The position numbers and the translations under genes are program-made. Shown here in pieces: positions 1 to 10,000 of a stretch of 18,502 bases of DNA. Within the stretch, counting starts at the first letter, position 1. Every line of letters begins with the position of its first letter. The notes under the pieces are model-generated. The model saw nothing but the letters and a program-made list of their open reading frames with translations. It made no database searches and had not been told where the DNA came from. The DNA comes from Nephromyces sp. MM_2019 (Eukaryota > Apicomplexa > Aconoidasida > Nephromycida). The stretch is from contig JADHZB010000762.1 in the NCBI GenBank assembly GCA_015657535.1, positions 1 to 18,502 on the forward strand, in the 5' to 3' direction.

Positions 1-272
<272 letters not shown>

Positions 273-443
273 CTGAATCAATACATTACTACAGGATTTC
301 TTATATACAAAATCTTGCTGCAAACTCTCCCAATTCTCTGGAAAAGTGGCTTCATTCGTACAGCAGATTGGAAGATCATTCATTAACGTCCAGAAAAGAG
401 GAATAGGCTTAACTTTCGCATCAAAAGGTTGCATTCTGATGAA
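273..443 (-). other. VAB-like strand segment at the end of exon C, residues 1726-1782
   Basis: The last 57 codons before intron 3 leave low complexity. They encode FIRMQPFDAKVKPIPLFWTL, MNDLPICCTNEATFPENWES and a short tail ending in NVLIQ. The (V/M)-x-P-x-x-x-x-x-(I/V)P(L/V) pattern matches the strand-turn-strand signature near the end of VAB repeats. The exon ends here at phase 0, so the domain probably continues in the next exon, outside the window. Confidence 0.45.
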
Positions 444-3400
444 ATCTACGTTTTCCACCAGCTTTCTCTCGTGAAGGAGCTTCATTTCCTCCTTGAAGAG
501 AGCGCTACCAATGAGTCTGGAGCTGGAGTATCGTCGGAGAGACTTTGAATCCTCGTCTTCACTCTGTTTCCTGTTTCTCAGCTGCTTCGCCTTCGACGTT
601 TCATCGAAAGAAAAGCTGGCATCACTGCTGAATTTGACTTCATTTCGGGAAGCAAAAGAGGTTGTATACCTTTGAAGAAGATGAGTTCTAGCCTTACTTT
701 CAGGAGCTATATGATCAGATGATAGTCCGAGAGTGTGACGATGATGATATCTTCCCTCTCTTCCTGACTTTCCTGCTCCTTGTGCTGTTTTCTGACGCTC
801 TCCGACTGCTTTATCAGATTCCGTGTCTTCAGGGGAAAATTCATCCTCAGAGGTGGAGGAGATATTGCTTTCTCTCCCTCTTTTTTGCAGAAGTAAACCT
901 TCCTGTTTGTCTCTCCAAATAAAGCCCAAAACCTCGTCTTCTTCATCTTCAATACTCTTGACACGAAGGAGTTTCTTATACATCGCAGTATGTTGCTTCA
1001 AATTCTCTTCTTCATCTTCGCTGGAGCCTGCAAAAGTTTTTTGTGATCTGCGTCTTGCACTTTCGCCTTTTTTAAGTATTTTATCACCCTCCAAATAATC
1101 GCATTGACTTTTACTCCCATCTTCAAGTTCTCGTAGCGTACGTACACTCGTTGTGCTAGGAAAAACCGCGTCTTGAAGCCCCGAATGATGCTTTCCAGAA
1201 ATGAGATTTCTTGCATCATGCTTGTCAGTGCCTTTGTTCCTGATGCTGCTTATATAACTAGAGAATAATGTCTCATATTTGCCATCTAAGAGGTTATTGA
1301 CTTCACTTTTACTCCTTGAAGGGGCACTTGTATACTCTGCATGAGGATATATGCACTTCTCAGCAACGCTAGGCCCTTTGCGACGTTTTAATTCGAGGAT
1401 TCGAGCTCCAGTGGGGCTCTCTGCAAAATCTTCACCCTCTGCGTCCATTTCTAGCGATTCTTCGTATTTTTGTTCATCAAATTCATCTTCAAGATCTCCT
1501 TTTAAGCTACCTTCCCCTTCCAAAAGCTCACTATTGCTGCTCTTGCTGCTATTGCTGCTGCTATAGTCACGAAAAACGCGATTCTGATGCTTGTTATTTG
1601 GAGACTTCACCAAGCTGGTGCCTTTCTGAAAGAAGGCCATCTTCCCTGGTGAAGTAAGCAATGTTTTCTGCTTCTTGAGATTCCTGTTTAAAAGTGCATC
1701 TTCATCTTTATCCTCATCTTCGTCTTCAAAGCCGTCTTCATCTCCTCTTTCATCCGCTTCTGCGTAAAACTTGGTGGGGGTTTTCTTCGTATTAGCATCA
1801 TCATCTTCAGAGAAGACATCAGAATGCATCTCATTACCTCTCAAAGCTATGCCATCATCATTTTTTCTACGTGATATTTTAAAGGCTGATTTCGACTCAA
1901 TAGGAGATGTAGAAGCTTTTCTAATACTCTTCTCCCCTATCACCACCCCCCCCTTTCCCCCGCTCTGAAAGCGACGATGCAAATCCTCATCTTCAACGAG
2001 ATTTTTCTTCAAACTCTTCACATTTCTGCCTATATTATTCGCATGACTTCTCGCTAGGCCAAACTTATTAGCATTAACTTTAATAAGGGCTTGAGTAGCT
2101 TCGCTCTTATAACGAGAATCAGCAGCTACTTGAGACAAAGCAGCCCTACGCTTCAATGCTTCTCTCTTTGACGTATCAAACAGTCGAAGATGATGATTTT
2201 TCCTCATCTCTTCAAGCTTATCAATCTCGTAGGCAGGAGGAGCAGGAGGAGGCAGATAGTACATTCCATACTCCAAGAGCATCTTCCCAGCAGATATCGT
2301 ACACATCTCATCAATTTTGGCGTCCAGGTCTGCTGTATTAGCAGCTGGGGATGCTTGAATAGCGTAGTTTCCGTTGGAATCATAGTGTGTGTGCGTCGAC
2401 CTACTCAGGAATGAGCGACTGGAAGATCCGTAAAGAGGTTTGCGTGAAGCGTCGATGGTAGCAGAGAGTTTAGAAGCAGAAAAATCCTTGTCTGCTTCAT
2501 GCTGTTTTGTGGTGGAGGGAATGTGAAGGCTATCGTGAGTAAACTGCGGCTTTTCATCTTCTCTGGTAGTAGCGTAGCGGGAAGATTGTGATATCTTCTC
2601 TGTAGGAGCCTGCTGAGCCTCAAATGTGGATTTTAGTAGTGTTTTGGGGTTTTGCTGATTGTGCTGCTTCCGCTGCTGATTCTCAACCCCCCCTTCCACT
2701 CCCCCTGTATTCTTGTCAAATTGAACTCGTCTTAAGCCCCCATTAGCAGCTTCACCAGAGGCAACCTCCCACTCGCTCTCGGCAGCTTCAAACTTCTCTT
2801 TCCGCTGGTTTTTCTCACGCTCTTTGAGATTCAAACGAATCTGCTCTTTCTCCATCTTCACAAGTCTAGGAATGCCTGGAAACACCGTAATAGGCAAGTT
2901 GCAGCAGTTCCTTATCACTGCTACTGAAGATAGAAAGATGTCAAAGCGCATGCTATGCCCCTTGGCGCTTCTAGGCGATGTACGTACAAGCAGCAGCACC
3001 TGCTTAGCGACGCTAGGGTTAGCATTAAGGGCCGTGCCTGATGGAGATAACACCGTAAACATATCCTTCCAATTGTATGGTGGTGGGTAATAGGAAGTGT
3101 GTGTTTCCTGCGAGGTGAGTTTGGTGGGCGGGGTTGGGAGGGTTTTTCTAGTGGTTGTATAAGTGGGAGCAGCAGTATTGAAGCCACCACCAGCAGCAGT
3201 AGAAGCAGCGTTGAAGCCACCACCACTCCCCTCCCCACGATGAGGTTTCTTTCTCACATCAGAGCAGCTCTTGGAATGTAAACGAGAAGCTTTTCTGGGA
3301 AGAGGAAGGAGAGTTTTTGCTACTGTTTCATCTTCAACTTCAGTCTCTTCACTTCTCGGTAAGAGAGATGTGCTATGATGCTTTTCATGAGCAAGAGGAG

Positions 3401-5634
3401 TAGAGACGGCATCTCTATCTACAGGGGAAGAAATAGACCTTTTCATACTACGATAAAAGCTCTGATGCTTCTTATCAATGAAAGAATTGGAGTTAGTCCA
3501 GCTTTTCTTCCTTAAAGAAGCTCTCAAGCTCTTCATCATCTTCTTGTATCGTAAAAAATCTGTTTCACTATCTTCATTAGGGTAGAAAGAAGCTGATTCT
3601 GGCTTGATTTGGGAAGAGGATTCTGTAGAATCCACCCTATTTTTCTTGGAGATTTCATCTTTCTTTTCGTCTCGGTTTTTCCCTGGTTTTTTTGGTGGGT
3701 ATTTAACTGCTGTTTCATTGTTTTTTGCATCTTCATCTCCTCTCTCGCCTTCTCTCTCTCTTTCGTCTTCTCTCTCATCTTCTGCTTCGTTGGAAGATGA
3801 AAGAAGATATTCTCTAGGTGTGTGTTCGGCTCTAATAGGGTTGACCAAAGCCTTGCCTTCCAATTGTTCATCCTCCAGAAAATGAGTATAAACAGACTTC
3901 TTCGTAGTAGGAGGGAGGGGGGTAATAATCCTCTCCATTGAAGGAGTGGATGTACCAGAAGCCTCAAAAGATGCGTTATCTTGGTTAACAAGTGCATCAC
4001 AGATACCCTCCAGGCTCGAAGAACCAGCCTCCGATTCTCCCAGTTTCGTAGTTTTAAAGCTCTTTTTGAAGCCCTTTCTCTCACCCTTTTCAGGGGAGGC
4101 TGCTCTCACCATATTTTCATGCAAAAACAGCGGCTTTCCCTGCGCAGAATCCACTTGAAATAAGCGAATTTGAGGGGAAAGTTTCGCTTCGTCACGCTTT
4201 TTGCTGCGAAAAATAGTGGATTCAGGCTCTTTCACTGCACTAAAGCTTTGTTTTTCTGCACTTTCTGTGGGATGAGAGCCTTCTTTAGAACTTGCTTGTG
4301 CAAGAATACACGGTTTTCCATCTTGCTGCTTCTCATCGTATGTTTCGCTATTCACTACCTTAACTTTCTCACCCACAAAACCCGAAGAATCGTCTTCAAA
4401 TCTCGAATCAGCTGAGATTTCGGGATTTTTTGCCAGTTTTTCAGCATATTTAACTCCTAAAACACCTTTTATGCTTGCTCTTGCACTTTTTCCCATATCT
4501 AAAGCTAAGCTATCGCTGCTTTTCCTCAAACTCTCATTAGCGGAGCTAATCACTGCATCATCCTTCTCAGCAGTAACGCTAGGCTCATTCCGAAAAGAGC
4601 CAGAATACTCACCATTATCACCACTATTGCTGCTATTCACTCTATTCTTGCCAACTCCATCCACTTCTTCGTCTGGTAATAAAAAGCTAATCCGGCTGGA
4701 GAGAGAGCTAGAAACACTAGAATCTGCTGCTAGTAAACCTCCTCCTGCTACTCTTCCACCAACTGTAGACCTATCCCCTCCTTTCCCCCCTAAGACGTTA
4801 GCAAAGTTAGTTTCGCTGCTTAAGCATTCACCAGATTCATCAGCAGCTGAAGAAAAGTTATCCAAAGAGTATGAATAGGAGAGTTGCTTGCCCTCCTTCT
4901 CTCCTGAAAGTATTCCCTTCGAAAAAGCCTTTGAAGAACTCAAAATCTTCGCACTATTCGCCCTCATATTCACCGATAGCTTCGCTTTGATCTTCCTGAA
5001 AGAATGAAGCTTTGAAGATGTCCATAAGTACTGCTTCTGAGCTTCAATAAAGTCCTTCTGCTTAGTGAAGTACTTTGAAGACAGTAGCCCCTGATTAAGG
5101 CTCTTGAGAATGCTCGCTCCCCTCCTCTTTGCAGGCTCAAAATTTTGTTTTTCGGGTAGAATAAGACGAAAAACCTCACGCTTCTCCTCCACTAGGCAAA
5201 TGTCAGAAGAATCAATCTCAAAGACGTAGTTCAGTAGTTGAAGACGGATGAAGAAGGGGGTGATGTTGCCGTTTTTATCGCAGGGTAGAGCTCCTCTTTT
5301 CTCTGTCTCTAGGATCGACCAACTAGTCTTGGAGGGTTTTTCTGCGTCGGCGGGTTCTGTAGTGGTCCTGACTTGTGGTTTGACTCCTGAAGGAAGGGAG
5401 GTGAGTGTCAGTGGGGGGTTTGAGGGTGGGAAAGGGGGGTGGGTGCCGATGGGGGGGCTGAGGGAAGGGGTAAGTTTCGGTGGGTGGTGAGTTTCGCTGG
5501 GGGAAAAATTGCGTTGGGGGGTAAAGGGGGGTGTATGAGGAGAGCAGGCTACAACAGATTTACTGGGAAGAAGCAGTTTACGTAACTGCACAAACACCAA
5601 TGAGATCTTCAGGATCAAATTGGCATTGATTAGC
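273..5634 (-). CDS. Exon C of VPS13-like protein, carrying VAB-like segments (partial)
   Basis: This frame of about 5.36 kb begins after a CCTAAAG acceptor at 5636-5635. Its first G completes the split codon from exon B, giving Leu or Arg depending on the donor. It ends at 273 on a complete CAG codon before a strong GTGAGA donor. There is no ATG at the open end, and an in-frame TAA just upstream (5638-5636) overlaps the proposed acceptor, which argues for a spliced exon. Counting from the TTG codon at 5618, structured islands are residues 1-20 (ILKISLVFVQL), 117-226, 848-921 (RFDIFLSSVAVIRNCCNLPITVF) and 1726-1782 (PFDAKVKPIPLFWTLMND). The last two resemble strands of the VPS13 adaptor-binding (VAB/SHR-BD) repeats. 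The remainder is Ser/acidic/Lys-rich low complexity, with a Pro-rich patch near residues 28-70. The protein continues beyond intron 3, where the rest of VAB and a C-terminal domain would be expected. Confidence 0.68.
2856..3077 (-). other. VAB-like (SHR-BD) repeat segment in exon C, residues 848-921
   Basis: This is a folded-looking island between low-complexity stretches. It encodes LLLVRTSP, then a short insert, then MRFDIFLSSVAVIRNCCNL, PITVFPGIPRLVK. A hydrophobic strand followed by (V/I)RN, a turn and a second strand is typical of the beta repeats of the VPS13 adaptor-binding domain, where a conserved Asn sits at this position. VAB repeats bind adaptors that recruit VPS13 to particular organelles. 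Here only one repeat is clear; others may be split by inserts. Confidence 0.5.
5413..5443 (+). other. G-quadruplex-type sequence on the template strand of exon C
   Basis: On the plus strand, which is the template for the gene, G6, TTTGA, G3, T, G3, AAA, G6 and then G3 occur in close succession. Further G-runs continue to about 5530. The sense strand is correspondingly C-rich and encodes the Pro-rich patch of exon C (FPPSNPPLTLT region). Confidence 0.7.
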
Positions 5635-5710
5635 CTTTAGGAGCTTAATAAAGGACTTTTAAGTCTCTCTAAAAGGTGATGTGGTGGTGCTATGGATGAA
5701 CCTGAACTCA

Positions 5711-5777
5711 TACACACACACAAAAAAAAAGACACACACACACACAAAGACACACACACACACAAAGACACACACAC
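5711..5777 (+). repeat. Interrupted CA repeat with 18-bp tandem unit
   Basis: CA runs are separated by A-rich spacers. An 18-bp unit (GA, CA repeats, AAA) occurs at 5731-5748 and 5749-5766, with a partial third copy from 5767. In the sense strand of intron 2 it reads as UG repeats with U-runs, roughly 75-145 nt upstream of the exon C acceptor. Confidence 0.85.
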
Positions 5778-6178
5778 GTAAGTACAGATTCACACACGCA
5801 CATAAAAAAAACAAACACACAAAAGCTCACACTCTTAAAGTAGATGGAAATGCAGTGAAGCTTTCTTCACTACTTTCTTCGCATATTCTAATGAGAAGCA
5901 CACAAGCAGCGCTCTATTCATACAACCTTTACTAAGGCTGGAAATATATAGTTGGGAATTTAAGAAAGTAAAAAAAACAGAGTAGAAAGCAACGGATTTG
6001 TGTGATTGTGTGTGTTTCGTGTGTATTAAAAATAAGCAAACAACAAAACGCTTTTCGCGAAAAAGGTTAGTATTGTCTTCAAAAGGAGAAGGAAAACCAA
6101 AAAACACATAGAAACTTAAAAAATGGAAAAAGACATCAAAAAAAGAATTCGGCTGAATAGAGAAAACTGCACTTTTTA

Positions 6179-6196
6179 TGTGTGTGTGTGTGTGTG
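6179..6196 (+). repeat. (TG)n microsatellite
   Basis: A pure TG run of nine units inside intron 2. It reads CA in the sense orientation, opposite to the other intronic dinucleotide runs. Confidence 0.9.
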
Positions 6197-6214
6197 CTGC
6201 TTATGCCTTTCTTC

Positions 6215-6400
6215 CCTTCTTTTTGCTGCAGTTTTCGTGCATTTTCCTCTTCTTTCTGCTCTTTTCTCGCTTTTTTTCTTCTTCTTCTTCCTCTTGTTCT
6301 CCCACTTCATCCACTGCTTCCTCCTCTTTTATATGCTAATCTCCCCCGCACCCCGCACCCCTCCCCCATCCTCTATCCTCCTTCATTCCAAAAAATATAT
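6215..6400 (+). repeat. Polypyrimidine/polypurine tract in intron 2
   Basis: The plus strand is strongly C/T-rich, with runs of TTC and CTC around 6260-6330. The sense strand therefore has a long GAA/GGA-type purine tract. Such tracts can adopt triplex (H-DNA) structure and can act as splicing enhancers; neither effect is shown here. Confidence 0.6.
6343..6367 (-). other. G-quadruplex-type sequence in intron 2 (sense strand)
   Basis: On the minus (sense) strand four G-runs follow each other: G5, A, G4, TGC, G4, TGC, G5. This meets the classical pattern of four runs of at least three G with loops of 1-7 nt. It lies 61-85 nt downstream of the preferred exon B donor, and so would be present in the pre-mRNA. 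Confidence 0.75.
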
Positions 6401-6428
6401 ACACACACACAACCTACTGGTAGTATAC

Positions 6429-6606
6429 AGAATCTTCTGCCCCAGTAGATTATAGAGATGAGGGGTGCTCTGAGCTTCTCTCTGGCTCTTCTGCTGAGCA
6501 TTAATGAAGGCCTTCAGCACAGACTTTGAGTTTTCTTGCTGATTCGCCGAACTGATGCCAAACAAGTTCATTTGATTGTTAAAGGCAGCATTCCTCAACA
6601 TATCAC
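6429..6606 (-). CDS. Exon B, short internal exon of the VPS13-like gene
   Basis: This is a small exon preceded by a TTTTTAG acceptor at 6608-6607. It starts with GT, which completes the G left by exon A to make GGT (Gly), so the junction reads AYFAG then DMLRNAAFNNQ. The frame runs for about 59 codons and ends with TPHLYNLLGQKI. That resembles the sPY-x-I-x-N-x-tG pattern near the entry to the VAB (SHR-BD) domain of VPS13 proteins. Two GT donors keep the required phase: GTATAC at 6428 (exon ends 6429) and GTTGTG at 6413 (exon ends 6414, adding five residues). The first looks stronger by consensus. The ATG at 6601 is probably internal and not a start codon. Exon status rests on matching phases on both sides and on the residual motif; no transcript was available. 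Confidence 0.6.
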
Positions 6607-7036
6607 CTAAAAATTATACAATCAGAGGCTTAAAGGGGCTGTGTGTGCGTGGAGCAGGAAGGCAGTAAATAGATGATAGCGAAATGATTCAAATATAAAG
6701 CCAAAGAGGGTAGTGTGTGCAGGTTTCTGGGGGAGGGGGGGGGAAATTAAAGCATTGAGCAACCTGCAAGTGAATTGCGGATAAATTAGAAAGTGAGGGG
6801 CATAAAAAGGGTTATAGCTAAACAGAAGCGAAGCTAACACAGATGGAGCCAAACGCAACTGAAGGCAACATACCCAAAACTAAACACACGTAAAAAGCAG
6901 CACACACACCACAAAAACCCCCTAAAAAAAGACAGACCTAGCAACTTTCACCTACATCTTCGAGTGTATGTACACTCCCCCCCTCCCCAGATCGAAAATC
7001 TTCAAACTTTCAATCAAAACGCCCACACTTTCATAC
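6607..7036 (-). other. Intron 1 (between exon A and exon B)
   Basis: This 430-bp intron has donor GTATGA at 7036 and acceptor TTTTTAG ending at 6607. A CTGAT-like branch-point candidate lies just before the acceptor. In the sense orientation it carries a G-run (G4-A-G7) 48-59 nt after the donor, and the plus-strand G-run near 6727-6741 appears as a C-rich tract. Without splicing, exon A would stop after eight more codons at 7014-7016. Phase 1 is preserved across the junction. Confidence 0.6.
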
Positions 7037-10000
7037 CGGCAAAATAGGCAGATGGATGCATAAATTCGTTGGTTTTCGATAGAATTTGATCGCCAATCAT
7101 CGCTACACTCAAAATATCAGACAAAACCTTCAGCATATCGAATCTTCCGCCAGTTCTAATGAGAGTGCCATTTCTATGCAGCAGAGTACGAGAAAAGGAG
7201 AAGTTTTCATCAGTTTGATGAGGTTTTTGCAGCTCTCCAGAAGCAATTTGTTCCTCATCTTCAGCAGCATCTTCAGATAGTCTAGATAAACTCCCAGTTT
7301 TGTGCTTCTGCCAGTTAAATCTTCGCGGTATCTTCGCTTCATCATTTCTCCTACTCATCTTCAAGTCGGAAAGATGTTTCTTATGATGAAGAAGCTGGTG
7401 ATTTCGGTGAATCGACAGAGCATCAGCATGGTCCGACGTGCTAGAAAGGAAGAGCTGCTCAGAAGGGTGTAAATGCTTTGCGGAAACTCCACCACCAAAT
7501 CCTCTATTTGATGTATTCTTAAGCGAAGAGTAAGAAGCTTCATTGTAGCGTGTTATACGCTGCTCTTCAGCATTAATATGCTGGCTTTTCTCTCTTTGGG
7601 TGGTGGTATTTTGGGAGTTTTCTCGAGAATTTTGCAGCTTCTTGTTGAAGGTCTTTTCGCACGAAGAACCCATCCTCTCTCTAGAGGATGAAGAAGCATC
7701 AGCCTCATATTGAAGCATAGAAGACTTGCTAGGGGATTTCAACAACAGATCAAAATCTTCATTACTTCGAAGCCAAGCTGAGCTACGCATACTCGCCGTT
7801 TTCAGGGCATGAAGGCTATTAGGCTGATTCTCAAGTGTCGTTCTAGCTCCTTTCTTGGGAGGGGGACAGCTAATCCGAGCTTGGTGTGCGAATTCTCCTT
7901 CTCCTTGCATGCTAGTCTTTGAAGAAACCTGCTTCTTCATAGATTCAGCTTGCTGGTTTCCAGTAGGCGCCAGCATATCGAGTTCTAAGCTGTTTCGCTC
8001 TTGCACTAGGCAGCCAATCAAAGAGTATCCAAACAGGAGCAGAGAGTCAATCAAGGCAGCGCTAAAGTTGTAGTTCAACCAGCTCATATTTAGGAAGAGC
8101 TCTATAGGAGAAGAAAAAGAATCTTTTCTAGCTGATAGAAGAAGCAGGAAAGGCTCTAAAAACGTCTCAAAGTGGCATTTCTGGAGGTTGTAGAACTGCA
8201 TGAGAGAAGTAGAGGAGATCTGCATGTAAGCTAAGGGAGAATCTGGCCAGATACTTTCATTTTTTGGCTTTTTCTGAGCTGAAAAAGCCGAGAATCTGCT
8301 ATTTTTATAGCGATGGCTATCACGCATCTCTGAGTCAAAGTATTGAGTAGAAGGAGAAGCGAAGATACGACTAGAAAGCAGAGTCGTACGATCCCTGGAA
8401 GTAGCCCTATCATCGCTAATGCTTGGCCTTGTAGCCCGATCTGGAGCACCTTCAGGCTGCAGATAAGAAGGCTTCTTAACAAGCTTATTAACAGTCTGCC
8501 AAGGGAGGGAGGGGGTCTTTTCTTCTCGGAGAAGATCTCCTTCATAGGGGCCCGATTGGGCAGCCATTCCACGTGTGTGTGGCGAATCGCTGTAACCCGC
8601 TATAGGCTGGGGGTATGCAGCATTAAGAGAGATGCTTTGCATTTTGTTACTCGAGGAAGAGGGGGGAAGGTAAGGATCACCGTCAGCTTTTGGTGTTGAA
8701 GATTTAGCTGTGCTTAATGAAGGAATGGTGGAGGATTGGAGAGGATTCTCATCCTCAGCGATAGCAAGCTCTTCAAGCCTTTCAGAAACGATTCCCTGCA
8801 TTCTTTGCTCATGAGTAGTAACTGAGCTAATATCAGCCGATTCCTTGCCTTCATTATGGGCTTTGGGAGGAGAGCTGCTGACTAGTGTATTGCTAGTGAA
8901 CACATGGTCAACATCAGACTGACGATCGTCTAACAATAAGGGGGATGAAGAGCTATTCCCAGGGTTGGGAGGATCTAGCCTACTTTTACCTGCAAAGCCC
9001 TGAAAAAGTTCTAGTTCACTTCTACCTAGAGAGCTACTGCCAGAGAGATGTAATGAAGGGGAAAGATACCTAGAGCCTGATGAATCTGCTGCTGATGGGA
9101 GAGCATTCTTCCAATCTCTTGAAGATGCAGCATAATTCATCTCTTCAGCATCGCATTCTTCCCCATTAGCTTCCTTCATTCTAGAAGAAGAATCTGCATG
9201 CTGTGTGCGGCTAAAAGGATGCGTTTTCTCCCTCGTCTTCTCATCAGCAAGCTGATTATCCACAGAATCAGACTCATTCCTCATCATCATTTTCTTCGCC
9301 CGTACAGTAGAGTAGTCTCCACCGTTAATTAGCAGCTTAATAGGCATCTTTTCAGAGTTATCAACACCTAAATCCACAAACTTGTTTGCATCTTCCCTTG
9401 GAGCAGCGTATAGCTCATCCCCCTGTAGCTCTTGCTGCTTCTCTCCCATAGCATCACCAGCAAGAAGGCGTGTGTTTGGGGAAGAAAAGCCTACCACTGC
9501 CTCAGCATCTCGTAGACCTGTGAATGTTAAACGCAGATTTGACTCAGAGTGCTTTGGAGTGTCTGGAAGAAGTCTTTTGCTCAAGGCTTGGCGGCTATTA
9601 CATTCATCGATTTCCTTTCTTTCACTTGCAAAGCTAGCAGCGTTGTGGTTTCCTCCTCTCTCCTTAGCGTCCTTCTGATAGCCAATGTGTGTGTGTGTGT
9701 TCGCTCGAAAGCTCAAAGCTTCGCCATTTCTCCTAGTGAACTCACGATGATGCTGAACAACGTCACGTAGAGTTGAACGCAGCGTTTTTGAAGCCATAGC
9801 AGCTGGTGAAGTGCTAAACCAGTAAGAAAGTGTAGAGCAGCAGCACATGCTGTGTGCGAAGCTTTCATCGGACAAGGCAGTCCCCGTATCTCCCAAACCA
9901 CCATTAGCATAAGAAGCAGCAGAGTCTCGAACTTCTAGCAAGGAATACTTAGGCCTTTCAAAGGTAGGGCCATACCTCAGCAGGTGGTGGGACGATGCGA

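Larger units (their letters stand above)
5635..6428 (-). other. Intron 2 (between exon B and exon C)
   Basis: This intron of about 794 bp runs from donor GTATAC at 6428 (or GTTGTG at 6413) to the AG at 5636-5635. In the sense orientation it holds a G-quadruplex-type cluster (6343-6367), a long purine-rich tract (about 6215-6400), a short CA run (6179-6196), and UG repeats with poly-U about 70-145 nt before the acceptor. Every frame is broken here on the minus strand, and the plus-strand open frames are simple-sequence artefacts. The pyrimidine tract directly before the acceptor is weak, so the 3' boundary is less sure than the others. Confidence 0.5.

Noticed and set aside
3536..4084. Minus-strand 182-residue frame inside exon C and many plus-strand frames of 60-130 residues in exons A and C
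   Set aside because: They are other-frame shadows of biased Ser/Glu/Lys-rich coding sequence. Their compositions (Leu/Ser runs or Arg/Lys-Met runs) mirror the long frame, and none shows a family motif.
5618..5620. TTG at 5618 as a start codon for a separate exon C gene
   Set aside because: Nuclear eukaryotic genes rarely start at TTG. The frame opens upstream of it at an AG acceptor, and the first residues form a hydrophobic strand that fits continuation from exon B.
5669..5674. TTTTAG at 5674-5669 as the exon C acceptor
   Set aside because: It has the better local acceptor consensus, but translation from it in the exon C frame meets a TAA at 5638-5636. It could only serve a non-coding or truncated isoform.
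5711..5777. CRISPR-like array from the 18-bp repeats
   Set aside because: The units are contiguous simple sequence without unique spacers, in a eukaryotic intron.
6123..6455. Plus-strand open frames with Cys/Val and Phe/Leu runs around 6123-6455
   Set aside because: They consist of the TG microsatellite and the pyrimidine-rich tract read as codons. There is no recognisable protein content, and they overlap the proposed exon B antisense.
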